From: Armatimonadaceae bacterium
Lineage (GTDB): Bacteria; Armatimonadota; Armatimonadia; Armatimonadales; Armatimonadaceae
DNA: 13,180 nt
Direction: 5' to 3'
NCBI GenBank assembly: GCA_030446525.1
Contig: JAUJNC010000152.1
Location: 1-13,180 of the forward strand
Of the stretch, positions 1 through 6,975 are shown piece after piece. The notes beneath the pieces are model-generated. The model was not told where the DNA came from and did no database searches. It worked only from the letters and a program-made list of their open reading frames with translations. Made by a program: the position numbers and the translations under genes. Position 1 is the stretch's first letter, and the number at the start of each line of letters is the position of its first letter.

Positions 1-96
1 GCCTTTTCTGCGTCGTTGTGACAAAATGCAAAAAACCGAGTTCATAACACCGTCTGAGCCCGCATACGGCGAAGCCGAGGAGAGATTGATGCGTCC

Positions 97-343
97 TCAG
101 GTGCCGTCGATGGCGATGAACTGGAGGGTGTTGGTGCCGAGCGCTCGTTCGATGCGCTCCTGCAGGCGCGCGGAAGCGCTCGTTGTGGAAGCGGGTGTTG
201 AAGTCGCAGACGAGCTTGTGGAAGAAGTCATGGTAGAAGCCACGGATCGCCTCCTCCCGGTTCTGGCACATCGCCTCATACTGCGTCTGGCTCGCCTCCA
301 GAGCTGCATGGTATTGTCGTGAGATCTCGGATACTTTGGACAT
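97..343 (-). CDS. Small unknown protein, third gene of the toxin-antitoxin operon, one frame break
   Basis: No family recognised. From an ATG at 343 the protein begins MSKVSEISRQYHAALEASQ and reads well to about codon 57 (NTRFHNERF). The frame then breaks near 170-180, and the neighbouring frame carries a convincing C-terminus (RLQERIERALGTNTLQFIAI) ending at a TGA at 97. Corrected length would be about 80 residues, mostly helical, with no membrane segment. It starts 26 bp after the mazF-like stop behind an AAGGG ribosome site with 7-base spacing, so it is probably co-transcribed with the toxin. Its first 25 codons recur at 1142-1217 with only synonymous changes, which supports real coding. 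Whether the break is a mutation or a sequence error cannot be told here. Confidence 0.55.
267..342. repeat. 76-bp direct repeat, copy 1
   Basis: This covers codons 2-26 of the minus-strand small gene. It matches 1142-1217 at 69 of 76 positions without gaps. The two copies flank the toxin-antitoxin module in the same orientation. Confidence 0.9.
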
Positions 344-369
344 CGCTAATCCCTTTGCGGTGCTGGAAG

Positions 370-717
370 TCAATCCATATCGAGGCAGAGCGCCAGCGTG
401 TCGCGTATCTGATCCCGGACATCGGTGTCGGTGATCTCGCCGTAGGTGCGGGTGAGACGCGACTTATCCAGCGTCCGTACCTGATAGCACAGTGCCAACG
501 AGTCCACCCGCAGACCGCCGGTCCCGGCTGGGAGCAGGACCTCTCCCAGGCGCGCAGGACGGTTGTTCTTGCGGCTGGTGATGGGCGCCACCATCACCAC
601 GTCATAGACATCGTTGAGCGGCTCGGCCGACACCACCAATACCGGCCGCTCACCTGCCTGTTCGCGACCGACCGTCGGGTCCAGGTCGGCGTGGAAGATG
701 GTCCACTGGTGGGTCAT
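370..717 (-). CDS. MazF/PemK-family toxin (endoribonuclease)
   Basis: Toxins of this family cleave mRNA in the cytoplasm unless bound by the cognate antitoxin. The 115 residues match the usual family length. Family landmarks are visible: an N-terminal strand followed by the basic loop (DPTVGREQAGERPVLVVS), the VVMVAPITSR strand with its conserved Ser/Arg near residues 48-49, then GEVLLPAG, and the DSLALCYQVRTLDKSRL segment before a closing helix. The start codon at 717 lies three bases after the stop of the ribbon-helix-helix gene, a typical antitoxin-first operon. The frame is intact and all core motifs are present, so it looks functional. The exact subfamily and cleavage sequence cannot be read from the protein. 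Confidence 0.9.
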   Translation of the reverse strand: MTHQWTIFHADLDPTVGREQAGERPVLVVSAEPLNDVYDVVMVAPITSRKNNRPARLGEVLLPAGTGGLRVDSLALCYQVRTLDKSRLTRTYGEITDTDVRDQIRDTLALCLDMD

Positions 718-720
718 CGC

Positions 721-1029
721 TCAGGCGCCTTCGCCCGCAGTCGTCCCGGCGTCGAATGGGGGCCATTCCCCGGCGTCTGCGGCGCCGAACTCCCGTTGCG
801 TGGCGCGCATGTCGGCGACAAAGTCGGGATCCGCCATCGCTTCTTCGGCGAGACGGCGCATCCATGCGTGCCGTACCTCGCGCATCCGCCGGCGGAGGGA
901 GTCTTCGATAAAGGCGCTCTGCGAGGGGGCAAGACCCAGCCGCACGGCTTCCTGCGCCGTTTCCATCAATTCGGCGGGCAGACGCAGCGTGATCTTCTGC
1001 TTCGGTCGTGTTGGGGTGGTCATCGCCAT
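721..1029 (-). CDS. Ribbon-helix-helix antitoxin of the MazF/PemK module
   Basis: Predicted DNA-binding antitoxin that neutralises the downstream toxin and represses its own operon. Residues 10-50 have ribbon-helix-helix character: a basic start, the strand KITLRLPAELM, a helix (ETAQEAVRLG), a turn, and a second helix (QSAFIEDSLRRRM). The C-terminal half is acidic with aromatic residues (DPDFVADM, EWPPFD), as expected for a disordered toxin-binding tail. Start at 1029 is chosen because GGAG sits 5 bases upstream; the in-frame ATG at 1023 has poorer spacing. The 3-bp gap to the toxin supports co-expression. It resembles CopG/MazE-type antitoxins; I cannot assign a finer family. Confidence 0.85.
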   Translation of the reverse strand: MAMTTPTRPKQKITLRLPAELMETAQEAVRLGLAPSQSAFIEDSLRRRMREVRHAWMRRLAEEAMADPDFVADMRATQREFGAADAGEWPPFDAGTTAGEGA

Positions 1030-1060
1030 ACGCTCTCCATAATGTTGGGACGTTTCATGC

Positions 1061-1074
1061 TGGCAATGCTGCCA
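1061..1074. promoter_or_regulatory. Inverted repeat, candidate antitoxin operator
   Basis: A perfect 5-4-5 inverted repeat (TGGCA, ATGC, TGCCA) lies between the -10 box and the antitoxin start. Another TGGCA half-site occurs at 1098-1102, next to the -10. Ribbon-helix-helix antitoxins usually bind such short palindromes in their own promoter. Binding here is inferred. Confidence 0.4.
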
Positions 1075-1103
1075 TCGATCATGACGGCACCACTGTATGG
1101 CAT

Positions 1104-1112
1104 ATTATAGCA
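1104..1112 (-). promoter_or_regulatory. Extended -10 promoter of the toxin-antitoxin operon
   Basis: On the minus strand this reads TGCTATAAT, a perfect TATAAT with the TGn extension, about 75 bp upstream of the antitoxin ATG. No good -35 hexamer is visible at 16-18 bp, which the extended -10 can compensate for. Confidence 0.6.
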
Positions 1113-1218
1113 CAGCGTATTCCGAATCTCGTTTCTCCCCCCACATCGCCTCATACTGCGTCTGGCTTGCCTCCAGGGCTGCATGGTACTGCCGCGAGAT
1201 CTCTGAAACTTTGGACAC
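1105..1218 (-). pseudogene. Truncated second copy of the small third-gene protein
   Basis: A GTG at 1218 opens a 37-codon frame that starts VSKVSEISRQYHAALEASQ, matching the gene at 343-97. Homology stops abruptly after codon 25 (EAM), and the frame runs into unrelated sequence, ending at a TAA that overlaps the TATAAT of the toxin-antitoxin promoter. Upstream of the GTG is AAGGA, 11 bases away. All seven differences from the other copy fall in third codon positions and are synonymous. It is best read as the 5' remnant of a duplicated gene; a 37-residue peptide could still be made. Confidence 0.6.
1142..1217. repeat. 76-bp direct repeat, copy 2
   Basis: Partner of 267-342, same orientation, 69 of 76 identical. 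The span between the copies holds the whole toxin-antitoxin operon and its promoter. Confidence 0.9.
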
Positions 1219-1294
1219 CGGTGTCGAGTTCCTTCGTTTATGAGTTTAGTGCTGTTCTAAGATAGTTAAAGACACAAGACTTTGGCAGAACGGC

Positions 1295-1458
1295 ATGATA
1301 GCGCGTGAGGACATTCTCCAGAAAGTCAGAGACGCTGGGGCGATCCGGCCTGGAGAGCGGGAGGCACAGGGCATCTCACGGAAACATCTGCAGCGCCTTT
1401 ATGAACGGGGATTGCTGCATGGGTTGGGCCGTGGCGTGTGCATTCTTGCGCGGACACG
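1295..1458 (+). pseudogene. AbiEi-type antitoxin, N-terminal fragment
   Basis: The first 52 residues have the winged-helix pattern of AbiEi-family antitoxins: an N-terminal helix (REDILQKVRDAG), then GISRKHLQRLYERGLLHGLGRG followed by a VxIL strand. Full-length AbiEi-like proteins are roughly 200 residues or more, and here the homology ends by about 1455, where the sequence passes into an AbiEii-like fragment. No strong ribosome site precedes the ATG. The expected Tyr in the wing strand is Cys (GVCIL). The piece looks like a deletion remnant of a type IV toxin-antitoxin pair. The family call rests on the winged-helix pattern plus the neighbouring fragment. Confidence 0.5.
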
Positions 1459-1533
1459 ATGCGCGTCCTCACCCGCTACGCCAACGAGCGGTTCCTGTAC
1501 CGGCTGAGCCGGAGCGCACACCGCGATCGCTTC
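1459..1533 (+). pseudogene. AbiEii/AbiGii-type nucleotidyltransferase toxin, small N-terminal scrap
   Basis: Twenty-five residues, MRVLTRYANERFLYRLSRS followed by AHRDRF, match the conserved N-terminal helix of AbiEii-family toxins, where the stretch is normally followed by VLKGALLF and the nucleotidyltransferase core. Neither the preceding residues nor the catalytic core is present; sequence after DRF is unrelated. The fragment lies in a different frame from the AbiEi piece. The original module seems to have lost the AbiEi C-terminus and nearly all of AbiEii. Confidence 0.45.
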
Positions 1534-1768
1534 CTTACCCATCGCAATCTCTATCGTACCGTGCTTTCCTGCTTCGCCCATAACGTGAAAAATCCAGCGA
1601 GGGCAGAAGGAATCGAAGGGGTGTGCCGGGAATTGTGCTTCGGAACACTATATGTTGTGTCATCATGACCTGTGGACACACTATCTTGTTCTCAAGGAAT
1701 AGCAATGAATCGTCGCGCGGAAGAACAAACGCCGACGATGGACAAAGACTGATAGGATCTGCGCAAAC
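1534..1768. other. Non-coding gap upstream of dnaE with one short candidate leader ORF
   Basis: No conserved gene seen. A 15-codon ORF at 1705-1752 begins with an ATG six bases after AAGGA and ends 16 bp before dnaE, so it could be a leader peptide, but nothing in its sequence supports a function. No convincing -35/-10 pair was found. Confidence 0.3.
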
Positions 1769-4700
1769 ATGCCCACCCCGTTCGTTCACCTGCACAACCA
1801 CTCGGAGTTCTCCTTACTCGACGGCGCGACCAAGATCAAGGACATGGTCAACTACGCCGTCCAGATGGAGATGCCGGCCATCGCGCTCACGGACCACGGG
1901 ATGATGTACGGGGCGATGGAGTTCTACCTGAAGTGCAGGCAGGCGGGCGTTAAACCGCTCGTGGGCTGTGAGCTGTACTGCGCGACCCGCCGGCGGACGG
2001 ACCGCGACCCGAAGAAGGACGGCAACCATCACCTGGTCGCGATCGCCAAGAACGAAGCGGGGTACCGCAACCTGATGCGGCTGGCCACCAAGGCGTCGCT
2101 GGAGGGGTTCTATTACAAGCCGCGGGTGGACAAGGAGCTGCTGGCCGAGCATAGTGAAGGGCTGATCATCTGCTCCGCCTGCATGGGCGGCGAGCTGGCC
2201 AAGGCCGTCGTCGAGGGCAAGGGGAGTTTGGAGCCGGCCAAGAACGTCGCCGCGTGGTACCGGGAGGTGTTCGGCGACGACTTCTACCTGGAGATCCAGG
2301 GGCACGGCGCCGAGGGGCAGGACGCGCTCAACGCGGAGATCAAGCGCATCTCCCAGGCGATGGGCATCAAGATGGTGGCGACCAACGACGCCCACTATCT
2401 GACCGCCGACGACGCCGACGCGCACGACGTACTGATCTGCATCCAGACCGGCACGACGGTCGAGGACCCCAAGCGCATGAAGTACGAGCCGCGCGCGTTC
2501 TACCTCAAGACGTACGCGGAGATGATGGGCAAGTTCGAGCGTTTCGCGCCGGACGCCATCGAGAACACGCTGGAGGTGGCGCAGAAGTGTAACCTCGAGA
2601 TCGAGATGGGGCGCGTGCCGATGCCCGCCGTCGACCTGCCCGGCGGCAAGGCGCCACATGAGCACATGAGCGACCTGTGCTGGGAAGGATTATCCCGGCG
2701 CATCCCCCGCCACTCCGCGGTGCACAAGGACCGGCTCGCGTATGAGCTGGACATCGTCGAGAAGACCGGCTTTTCGCAGTACTTCCTGATCGTGATGGAC
2801 ATCTCCAACCACGCCAGGCAGAGCGGCATCTTCTTCGGCGTGCGCGGGAGCGCGGCGGGCTCGCTCGCCTCGTACTGCCTGGGGATCACCGACCTGGACC
2901 CGATCGAGTACGACCTGACGTTCGAGCGGTTCCTCAACCCCGAGCGCGTGTCCATGCCCGACATCGACATGGACTTCGACGAGCCGCGGCGCCACGAGGT
3001 CATCCAGCACGTCACGCGAGTACGGGCGGGACAACGTCGCCAACACCATCCACGACGTTCAGGACGCTGGAGCGCCAAGGCGGCGATCACCCGGCCGCCG
3101 GCCGGAGCGCTCGCCCTGCCGATGCCGGAGTGGATAAGATCGCCCGGATGGTGCCGTCGCTCCCGGTCGGCATCACCATCGACCCGCGCGATGCAGGACA
3201 ACCCGGAGTTTGCCGGCGAGTACGCGAGCAGCGCGCCAGCACCAGAAGCTGGTGGACACCGCCAAACGCCTGGAGGGCATCTCCCGGCACGCGAGCGTCC
3301 ACGCGGCGGGCATCATGATCGCCGACCGGCCGCTCGTCGACCACCCCGCTCGCCCGCACGGCCGACGGCGCCCTGGTGACGCAGTACCCGCACTCGTGCG
3401 CTCAGGCCGTGGCCTCCTCGAATCCGTTTCTGGGGCTGTCCAACCTGTCGATCCTCGCGCGCGCCGTCAAGCTGATCAAGACGCAGGGCGGGCGTCGACG
3501 TCTGGAACATCCCCCTCGGCGACCCGCGGGCCGACCGGGCGTACGAGATGCTGGCGCGCGGCGAGACGACCGGCATCTTCAGCTCGAGTCGCAGGGGATG
3601 CGCAAGTACATCGTGGGCTCAAGCCCAACTCCGTCAAGGGCTGGCGGCCATGGTGGCGCTGTACCGGCCCGGCCCGATGGCCCACATCCGCGCTACATCC
3701 GCGGCAAGTACGACGCGGGCCAGATCGAGTACACCCGTGGCTCAGGCGATCCTGCAGGTACGTACGGCGTCATCGTCTACCAGGACCAGGTCCTCAAGAT
3801 CGTCCAGGCGATCGCGGAGTTTTCGCTGGGCCAGGCCGACGCCACTCCGCCGCGCGATGGGCAAGAAGTCGCTCAAGGACATGGAAAAGCAGCAGGACAA
3901 CTTCCTGAAGGGCGCCGAGAAGAAGGGCGTCCCCGAAGAAGTCGCCGAGCAGATCTTCGCCGAGATCGGGCAGATTGCAGCTGCGCCTTCAGCAGCGCGC
4001 CGCCTGCTACGCCATGGTCGCCTACCAGACGGCGTACCTCAAGGCCAACTACCCCGCCAGTACCTGGCCGCCCTGATGGGCGCCTACGTCGACAACACCG
4101 ACAAGATCGTCGCCACCATCGAGGAGTGCGGGCGGCTCGGCGTCACCGTCCTGCCCCGTGCGTCAACGAGTCGTCGGCGGACTTCACCGTGCAGCAAAGA
4201 TACGATCCGCTTCGAACTGCTCGCGATCAAGAACGTCGGCCGGGCGCCGATCGAGGCGATCCTGGCCGCGCGGACCAAGGCGGGGGCGTTCACGTCGCTC
4301 GACGACTTCTGCGGCCGCGTCTTCGCCGAGGGGCTGACCTCGAAGTCGGTGATCGAGATGCTGGTCAAGGCGGGCGCCTTCCAGTTGATCGCGCCGAACC
4401 GGCGGTCCCTGGTCGAGGCGCTGGAGGACTGCGCCGCGGCGGCGCGGAGGCGCGCGCGAAAAATCGGCGGGCCTCGTCGCTGTTCGGGGACGCAGAAGGC
4501 GGGGGGGGGGGCGCCGGGCCGCCACCAGGCGGCGCCGCGCGGCGCCGGCGGACAGGGCACCCGACTTCCCCGCGGCGAGCTGCTGGCGATGGAAAGAGCT
4601 GCTGGGCTTGTACCTGTCGGAGCACCCCGTGGGACCCTTCGAGCCCGAGATGCGGCGCAAGTTTCGCGCCCTGCACAGCGCCGACCACGTGCAGGCGGGC

Positions 4701-5239
4701 CGCAGCCGAACCAGGAGGGTGACGGTGGGCGGCTTGGTGGCGGCGGTCGGACCCACTACACGAAAAAGGGCGAGCCGATGCTGTTCGTGACCCTCGAGGA
4801 CACCACCGGCTCGGTGGCCCGTGACCTGCTTCCCCGCGGTCACCCGCAGTACGCGCCGCTCCTGATCAAGGACGCCGTCATTCATCAAGGGCAAAGCCTC
4901 GCACCGCAGGCGCATCGGCGGGGGCGAAGGGAGAGGGCGAGGAGGGCGGTCGCCCAGGTGGAGGTGCTGGCGACCAGGTGCGGCAGATCGTGCCCAACGC
5001 CATGGCCGAGGAGGCGCGCCCGCGCGCCGTCCGCATCCGGCTGGACGAACCGACGCGCACCCTGCTGCGCATGGTCCGCGATACCCTCGCCGCGCTGGCG
5101 GCTCGCCGGTCTACGCCTGGACACGGCGCTGGGCGAACTGAAGATCAAATCGCCGCTGCTGGTGGATCCGGACGAGGGCCTGCTGGAACGGAGTGCGCCG
5201 GATGCTGGGCGGCGGCCATGCCGCGTCTGGGTGGGATGA
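1769..5239 (+). CDS. dnaE: DNA polymerase III alpha subunit, frame-disrupted after codon 416
   Basis: Replicative polymerase that extends DNA in the replisome. The first 416 codons are uninterrupted: PHP domain start (VHLHNHSEFSLLDG, residues 6-19; TDHG 41-44; TNDAHYL near 210) and the palm motif PDIDMDFDEPRR, whose D398 and D400 match the catalytic aspartates of E. coli DnaE (D401, D403). From about 3016 the frame changes repeatedly, yet in successive frames one reads NTIH, GITID, HASVHAAGIMIADR, LSNLSILARAVKLIK, MRKYIVG, ALYRPGPMAHI, VIVYQDQVLKIVQA, FELLAIKNVG, the OB-fold (YTKKGEPMLFVTLEDTTGSV, about 4757-4816) and the C-terminal LGELKIKSPLLVDPDEGLLE. Corrected length is about 1150 residues, normal for DnaE1. 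Ribosome site is weak (AGGA, 11 bases). Damage consists mainly of single-base indels, so sequence error is more likely than a true pseudogene. Confidence 0.88.
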
Positions 5240-5300
5240 AGGCCCCTTCAAGCCGATGCGGACCCGGGCGTTTCGTGTGCCGGCTCCGCGGTCGATGAGC

Positions 5301-5703
5301 CTACCAGCTCCGGATCACTGCCCGCAAGACATGCCGAGGAAGAAGAGGCACGCGTCGGCGCGCGTAGCCAAAGCAGAGGTGGGCGTCTGCGCACCCATGG
5401 CAGGATCCCCTGGAGCGCGGCATTTACGTTCGCCGGGAACATCGCGATCAAGAGGAGCGCCAGACAGATGCCGGCGCTCCCCGCCAGGTCAGGGGATGAG
5501 CAGACCGATCGCGCCCCCGCGATCTCCAGCCCCTGTCAGGTAGATTGACCCAGAGGCTCTTGGGCAATGGGTCAGGGATCATCGCCGCGAGATCGTGCTT
5601 CATGCCGGAGGAAGTGCGACACGCCGGTGAAAGGGCAGGATCACCAACGACGATCGCAGCATCTCTCCACGAGGAAAGCCCTCTGACTCCGTATCCGACG
5701 CAG
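5301..5703 (-). CDS. DoxX-like membrane protein (second of two), frame-disrupted
   Basis: Small integral membrane protein family often found beside redox or metal-related genes. Reading the minus strand across frame changes gives FTGVSHFLRHE, then DLAAMIPDPLPKSLWVNL, then an EIAG...AIGLLIP stretch, then LALLLIAMFPANVNAALQGI, then LWLRAPT, and finally VLRAVIRSW at a TAG at 5301. These match the four-helix DoxX pattern (first helix ending in HF, AMVPPxLP loop, GxxEIxGAIGLLIP helix, FPANVxxAL helix). No uninterrupted frame covers more than about a third of it, so the start is uncertain; 5703 is an estimate from the RRIRSQRAFL segment. It converges with dnaE (61 bp between stops) and follows the other doxX-like gene. 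It lies in the same disrupted tract as dnaE. Confidence 0.6.
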
Positions 5704-5797
5704 GAGAACAGACGATATCAAGAGCAGAAATAAAAGGTACCATGGTCTACCTGCAGGTTGGTCGATACAGGATCGTTGCCCCCGGGCTGTCCGTAGT

Positions 5798-6262
5798 TCA
5801 TTGTCCTCGCCTGGACGGCGTTTCACTTCCACCGAGAACTCTGCCAGAAGGGCGTCTGCGGAGAAGGCGTTCATGTGGCCGGCGGCAGGGCATAGAACAT
5901 GGCGGAATATATCTGAAAATCTGGACTGTCAGCATTTCCCAGTCGGTGCGGTGCGCCGTGCCCACCACCATGGCCGTCACCTGACCTTGTGCGGCGCCGG
6001 TCGCGTCACCGCAGGCCGGGCACCGGCTTGGCACTGGCCCGGCGTGGTGCAGCCCTGTCTGGAAGAACGGCGCCGGCGGCAAGGGCTGGAATCTTCCAGG
6101 TGGAACATGGGGAACGTTCCCGCCGCGCGCGGACTGGGCGCGTCGCGCCGTGCAGCGGCAGGTTCACGCCCGAAAAGCACGAGACGGAAGAGCGTGTACG
6201 CCAGTCGGCGGTCGAGCAGATCCTCCTTGGGCGGGGATTTCCCGCCTACTTCCGCTTGTCAT
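5798..6262 (-). CDS. DoxX-family membrane protein (first of two), frame-disrupted
   Basis: On the minus strand, joining frames gives LLDRRLAYTLFRLVL, then GVNLPLHGATR, an AGTF loop, a damaged second-helix region, then QVTAMVVGTAHRTDWEMLTVQI, and NAFSADALLAEF near the end. This order (R-x-AY-x-LLR-x-x-LGVNLxxHG; VLxFGTxxRxDW; a final NxFSxDxLL) is that of DoxX proteins with four membrane helices. An ATG at 6262 overlaps the TGA of a preceding mini-ORF as ATGA. Several frame changes interrupt it, and the C-terminal end at 5798 is approximate. In bufferin-type operons a DoxX gene accompanies the DUF692 enzyme and its partner; this gene lies downstream of exactly such a pair. Confidence 0.6.
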
Positions 6263-6306
6263 GTGGACTCTGGCTCTTCCGGCGGGTCCACGATGCGTTT
6301 GATCAT
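6259..6306 (-). CDS. Mini-ORF, 15 codons, possibly the second half of the preceding small ORF
   Basis: ATG at 6306 overlaps the stop of the previous small ORF (ATGA), and its own TGA overlaps the doxX ATG (again ATGA). It encodes MIKRIVDPPEEPEST. A single frame correction would fuse it to the 20-codon ORF upstream into one protein of about 36 residues. That is plausible because frame errors are common just beyond this point. No family recognised. Confidence 0.25.
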   Translation of the reverse strand: MIKRIVDPPEEPEST

Positions 6307-6365
6307 CGCCCCTCTCTTCTCGCGGGAACGACGAGCGCTTCGGGTTGTTGCTGCGATGTGTTCAT
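6303..6365 (-). CDS. Small ORF, 20 codons, with strong ribosome site
   Basis: AAGGAG lies exactly six bases upstream of the ATG at 6365, the best translation signal in this interval. The peptide starts MNTSQQQPEALVVPA and has no Cys, no membrane helix and no signal peptide. Both ends overlap neighbouring ORFs by ATGA. It may be the true start of a protein of about 36 residues continuing in another frame to 6259. Function unknown; it is not an obvious modified-peptide precursor. Confidence 0.35.
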   Translation of the reverse strand: MNTSQQQPEALVVPARREGR

Positions 6366-6496
6366 GGGTCTCTCCTTCGATCTCCCGCGCTCGGTCGCTG
6401 CGGCGCGGGAAGCGATACGACCCCAGGATACACGACCGGCGTGTACACGGCGTGAACGATATCGTGAACGGCACCATGAACGGGGATGACTTTCAT
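6362..6496 (-). CDS. Candidate small coupled ORF with Val-His tetrapeptide repeats
   Basis: The ATG at 6496 overlaps the stop of the SCO6045-like gene as ATGA, and its TGA at 6362 overlaps the start of the next small ORF in the same way. The 44 residues begin MKVIPVHGAVHDIVHAVYTP, with His at residues 7, 11 and 15, a VH pair every four residues. There is no ribosome site, so expression would depend on translational coupling. The tail (PQRPSAGDRRRDP) overlaps the ribosome site of the next ORF and looks unselected. The same DNA can be read as three 12-bp operator-like repeats, so coding is not proven. Confidence 0.3.
   Translation of the reverse strand: MKVIPVHGAVHDIVHAVYTPVVYPGVVSLPAPQRPSAGDRRRDP
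6440..6482. repeat. Three TGAACG repeats at 12-bp spacing beside a 10-bp palindrome
   Basis: TGAACG occurs at 6453-6458, 6465-6470 and 6477-6482, an exact 12-bp period; on the minus strand these read CGTTCA. Immediately left is the perfect palindrome CGTGTACACG (6440-6449). On the minus strand two copies continue as TTCACGC and TTCACGA, like the heptamers before dcuC, and they lie upstream of the small ORFs and doxX. They could be an operator for that part of the operon, or simply the DNA of the Val-His repeat. Confidence 0.35.
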
Positions 6497-6975
6497 GGGA
6501 AGCGGAACCAGCGCTCGCCCAGAACGGGCAGCCGCACGGCCAGCACCCATCGGCGGGGCCGCGCGAGGAAGCAGGCGCAAATGCGCACGCCCCGGCGCGG
6601 CAGGAGTCCCGAGGCGCACGCTCGATAGCGCAGGGTGACGGCCAGCACTTCCAGACGTCCTTCGTCGGGCAGTTCGCCCGCACGGCGCAGAAAGCCGGCG
6701 AAGGCATAGCCGTCGGCCAGCGGGCCGCCGTCGCGCGGCAGGGTATGGGTTTGGGCGAAGGCAGCGAACCGCTCGCTCCACCCGGAGCCCAGCGCGACGG
6801 CGAGGCCCGGCCACGTGCGCGCCGCGGCGCGGGAACGCTTGGAAACAAGCGCCCGCGATGTCGCCCGAACCCGCGCGGTGTCGAAGCCGGCCGGCGGCGA
6901 GGTTCGGCCGGCGAGCGCCCGCAGCAGTTCCGCCTGCGCCTCGGCCAGGTGGGGCCGGGGATCATCCACGGGCAC
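6493..6975 (-). CDS. SCO6045-like partner protein of the MNIO enzyme
   Basis: Predicted cytoplasmic partner, thought to present substrate to the DUF692 enzyme as BufC/HvfC-type proteins do. From a GTG at 6975 it has 160 residues. Recognisable features: an N-terminal amphipathic helix (AEAQAELLRALAG), the GFDTARVRATSRALVSKR segment, a WPGLAVALG helix, ERFAAFA, GGPLADGYAFAGFLRR, LEVLAVTLRYRA, and a C-terminal strand pair ending GERWFRFP. This order resembles the small proteins annotated SCO6045-like next to DUF692 genes in actinobacteria; the family name is from memory of that context. It overlaps the MNIO stop by 14 bp. GGAG lies 9 bases before GTG 6975; GTG 6969 is the alternative. A competing ATG at 6965 opens a frame of atypical, Arg-rich protein and was rejected. 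Confidence 0.7.
   Translation of the reverse strand: MPVDDPRPHLAEAQAELLRALAGRTSPPAGFDTARVRATSRALVSKRSRAAARTWPGLAVALGSGWSERFAAFAQTHTLPRDGGPLADGYAFAGFLRRAGELPDEGRLEVLAVTLRYRACASGLLPRRGVRICACFLARPRRWVLAVRLPVLGERWFRFP

Noticed and set aside
267..1217. Mobile element ends or insertion sequence formed by the 76-bp repeats
   Set aside because: The copies are direct, lie within a coding sequence, show synonymous divergence, and no transposase lies between them.
1814..2665. 283-residue minus-strand open frame
   Set aside because: Antisense to the intact, well-conserved PHP domain part of dnaE.
6303..6965. 220-residue minus-strand frame starting with ATGA overlap at the MNIO stop
   Set aside because: The ATGA overlap is attractive, but the protein is Arg/Pro/Cys-rich with no family pattern, whereas the GTG-start frame over the same DNA gives a convincing SCO6045-like protein.
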